The position numbers were made by a program, and so were the translations under genes. This document shows positions 6,905 through 7,426 of a stretch of DNA of 7,426 nucleotides, piece after piece; within the stretch, counting starts at the first letter, position 1; every line of letters begins with the position of its first letter. The DNA comes from Thermoplasmata archaeon (GTDB lineage: Archaea; Thermoplasmatota; Thermoplasmata; Thermoplasmatales; Thermoplasmataceae). The stretch is from contig JAJYDZ010000076.1 of assembly GCA_021790415.1 (NCBI GenBank), positions 1 to 7,426 of the forward strand. The letters run 5' to 3'. The notes beneath the pieces were generated by a model. That model had not been told where the DNA came from and did not search any database. It saw only the letters and a list, made by a program, of their open reading frames with translations.

Positions 6905-6924
6905 AAAAAGGAAAATAAAAAAAA
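6905..6924 (-). terminator. T-rich archaeal terminator after the small-gene cluster
   Basis: Read on the minus strand, a run of eight T, then four T, then five T, begins about 8 bases after the stop codon at 6932. Stacked T-tracts without a strong hairpin are the usual archaeal intrinsic termination signal. It would separate the small-gene unit from the downstream TGT/ArcS-like gene. Confidence 0.55.
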
Positions 6925-6931
6925 GATATTT

Positions 6932-7138
6932 TTAAACTAGCTCCAATTCCTCCATCAGCTCATCAGCCCTCTCGCTCGACACCTTCGTTATCACGAAACT
7001 CATATTCTCCTTAAGGAACTCGAAGTACCCGTCAATGGTCTTTGAGACCTCTCGGCCTTTCATCATGATCTTGTAGTCTATGTCCCACTGGTCCTTCCTT
7101 CCCGTTACATATTCCTTCTTGAATCCGTTATTCCCCAT
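6932..7138 (-). CDS. Small protein of unknown function (68 aa)
   Basis: The ATG at 7138 is chosen because it follows a GGAGGGAAGGGAG purine tract and overlaps the end of the upstream small frame by 11 bases. The open frame extends to an ATG at 7165, but those extra residues look like readthrough of the upstream coding region. The protein starts MGNNGFKKEYVTG, has a mixed central part (WDIDYKIMMKG) and ends in a long charged helix with the acidic tail ELMEELELV. It has no signal peptide or membrane segment and I recognise no family. It is the last gene of a chain of three small genes and is followed directly by T-tracts. The cluster could be part of a toxin-antitoxin or mobile-element accessory unit, but nothing in the sequence shows that. 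Confidence 0.6.
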   Translation of the reverse strand: MGNNGFKKEYVTGRKDQWDIDYKIMMKGREVSKTIDGYFEFLKENMSFVITKVSSERADELMEELELV

Positions 7139-7265
7139 TCTCCCTTCCCTCCATCTTAATCGCATTCAGAACTTCATCCAGACTCCTTTGGCCAAGTTCC
7201 TTCAAGCCGTCCTTCCATACTAGAATAGTCTGTTGATTTTTAAAATTGCAACTCATTGAGATCAT
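7128..7265 (-). CDS. Very small protein of unknown function (45 aa)
   Basis: This 45-codon frame opens with an ATG that overlaps the stop of the upstream frame (ATGA), and its own end overlaps the next gene by 11 bases. It starts MISMSCNFKN; M4 at 7256 is an alternative. The middle contains LVWKDGLKELGQRSLDEV, which looks like genuine helical protein sequence. The chained overlaps on both sides are the main reason to call it. No family is recognised. Confidence 0.5.
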   Translation of the reverse strand: MISMSCNFKNQQTILVWKDGLKELGQRSLDEVLNAIKMEGRENGE

Positions 7266-7420
7266 TCCCCGAAAACTTCGTCTCCGTCCCTGTCAGATAT
7301 TGCAGAAATGTTATCCATGAAATCAATTTCCTCCTTCAGGTTTATCCCGTTAAGTTTCTTCATCCTTCCTTCAACCAGCTTGTCAAATTCCCTGTCTAGT
7401 TCGTTGTTTTTCATAAACAT
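7262..7420 (-). CDS. Very small acidic protein, possibly partial (52 aa), unknown
   Basis: The frame stays open to the window edge, so the gene may start further upstream. Within the window ATG codons at 7420 and 7414 are possible starts, giving 52 or 50 residues. It reads MFMKNNELDREFDKLV, continues through a basic helical stretch (GRMKKLNGINLKEE) and ends with the acidic tail SDRDGDEVFGE. The composition suggests a small soluble helical protein, and the size would suit an antitoxin or a small regulator, but no DNA-binding motif is clear. Its stop overlaps the next start by ATGA, so it is probably co-translated with it. Confidence 0.5.
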   Translation of the reverse strand: MFMKNNELDREFDKLVEGRMKKLNGINLKEEIDFMDNISAISDRDGDEVFGE

Positions 7421-7426
7421 CTTTCC

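Larger units (their letters stand above)
6694..6931. other. AT-rich spacer of 238 bases without a gene
   Basis: It separates two minus-strand units. The left end holds the TATA-like box of the TGT/ArcS-like gene and the right end holds the T-tracts that close the small-gene cluster. The middle (about 6740-6900) is pyrimidine-rich on the plus strand and repeats short TCAACTTT-like words at about 6811-6841. I see no RNA gene, no convincing hairpin and no open frame of note. Confidence 0.5.

Noticed and set aside
1..7426. CRISPR array, tRNA genes, insertion-sequence ends or attachment-site repeats.
   Set aside because: I saw no regular repeats, tRNA-like fold, transposase or matching terminal inverted repeats.

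Overview
The window looks archaeal. Evidence: a TATA-like box (CTTAAATA on the minus strand) lies about 33 bases before the 537-residue gene, leaving a very short leader. Internal genes carry GAGGTG-type ribosome binding sites, genes are chained by ATGA overlaps, one gene end has an archaeal-style T-tract, and the 537-residue protein carries a motif typical of archaeal archaeosine synthase (ArcS). A euryarchaeon, possibly Thermoplasmata-like, is my guess from codon style and the ArcS link; no rRNA or housekeeping gene confirms it.

Layout. Bases 1-5069 hold a plus-strand operon of three large genes: (1) a 771-aa DGQHR-domain protein with an N-terminal winged-helix-like segment, a degenerate nuclease-fold-like segment and a C-terminal HEPN-type R-x4-H motif; (2) a 414-aa ParB/sulfiredoxin-like protein with a DGMHR motif; (3) a 440-aa protein whose C-terminus resembles a diadenylate cyclase (DAC/DisA_N) domain with an altered RHR motif. 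Two tiny overlapping ORFs fill the gap between (1) and (2). Bases 5080-6693, convergent and only 10 bases away, encode a 537-aa tRNA-guanine-transglycosylase-like (DpdA-like) protein fused to an ArcS-like domain. After a 238-base promoter/terminator spacer, the right edge (6932-7426) holds three very small overlapping minus-strand genes of unknown function, with higher GC than the first operon gene.

How it may work together (inference). The transglycosylase-like protein has both catalytic aspartates, the zinc site and the ArcS-type PC-x3-(K/R)PY-x2-S-x2-H motif, but no visible tRNA-binding PUA domain. It is therefore a candidate enzyme that inserts preQ0 into DNA and then converts the nitrile on the same polypeptide. 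ParB/Srx-type proteins accompany known DNA-modification systems (DndB with phosphorothioation, DpdB with deazaguanine insertion), so the two such proteins here fit a DNA-modification island. The HEPN motif and the DAC-like protein suggest an effector and a nucleotide-signalling or sensing layer. I know of no described system with this exact set (DGQHR-HEPN, ParB-like, DAC-like, TGT-ArcS), though I could not search. PreQ0 synthesis genes are absent here, and the host archaeosine pathway would be the natural supplier.
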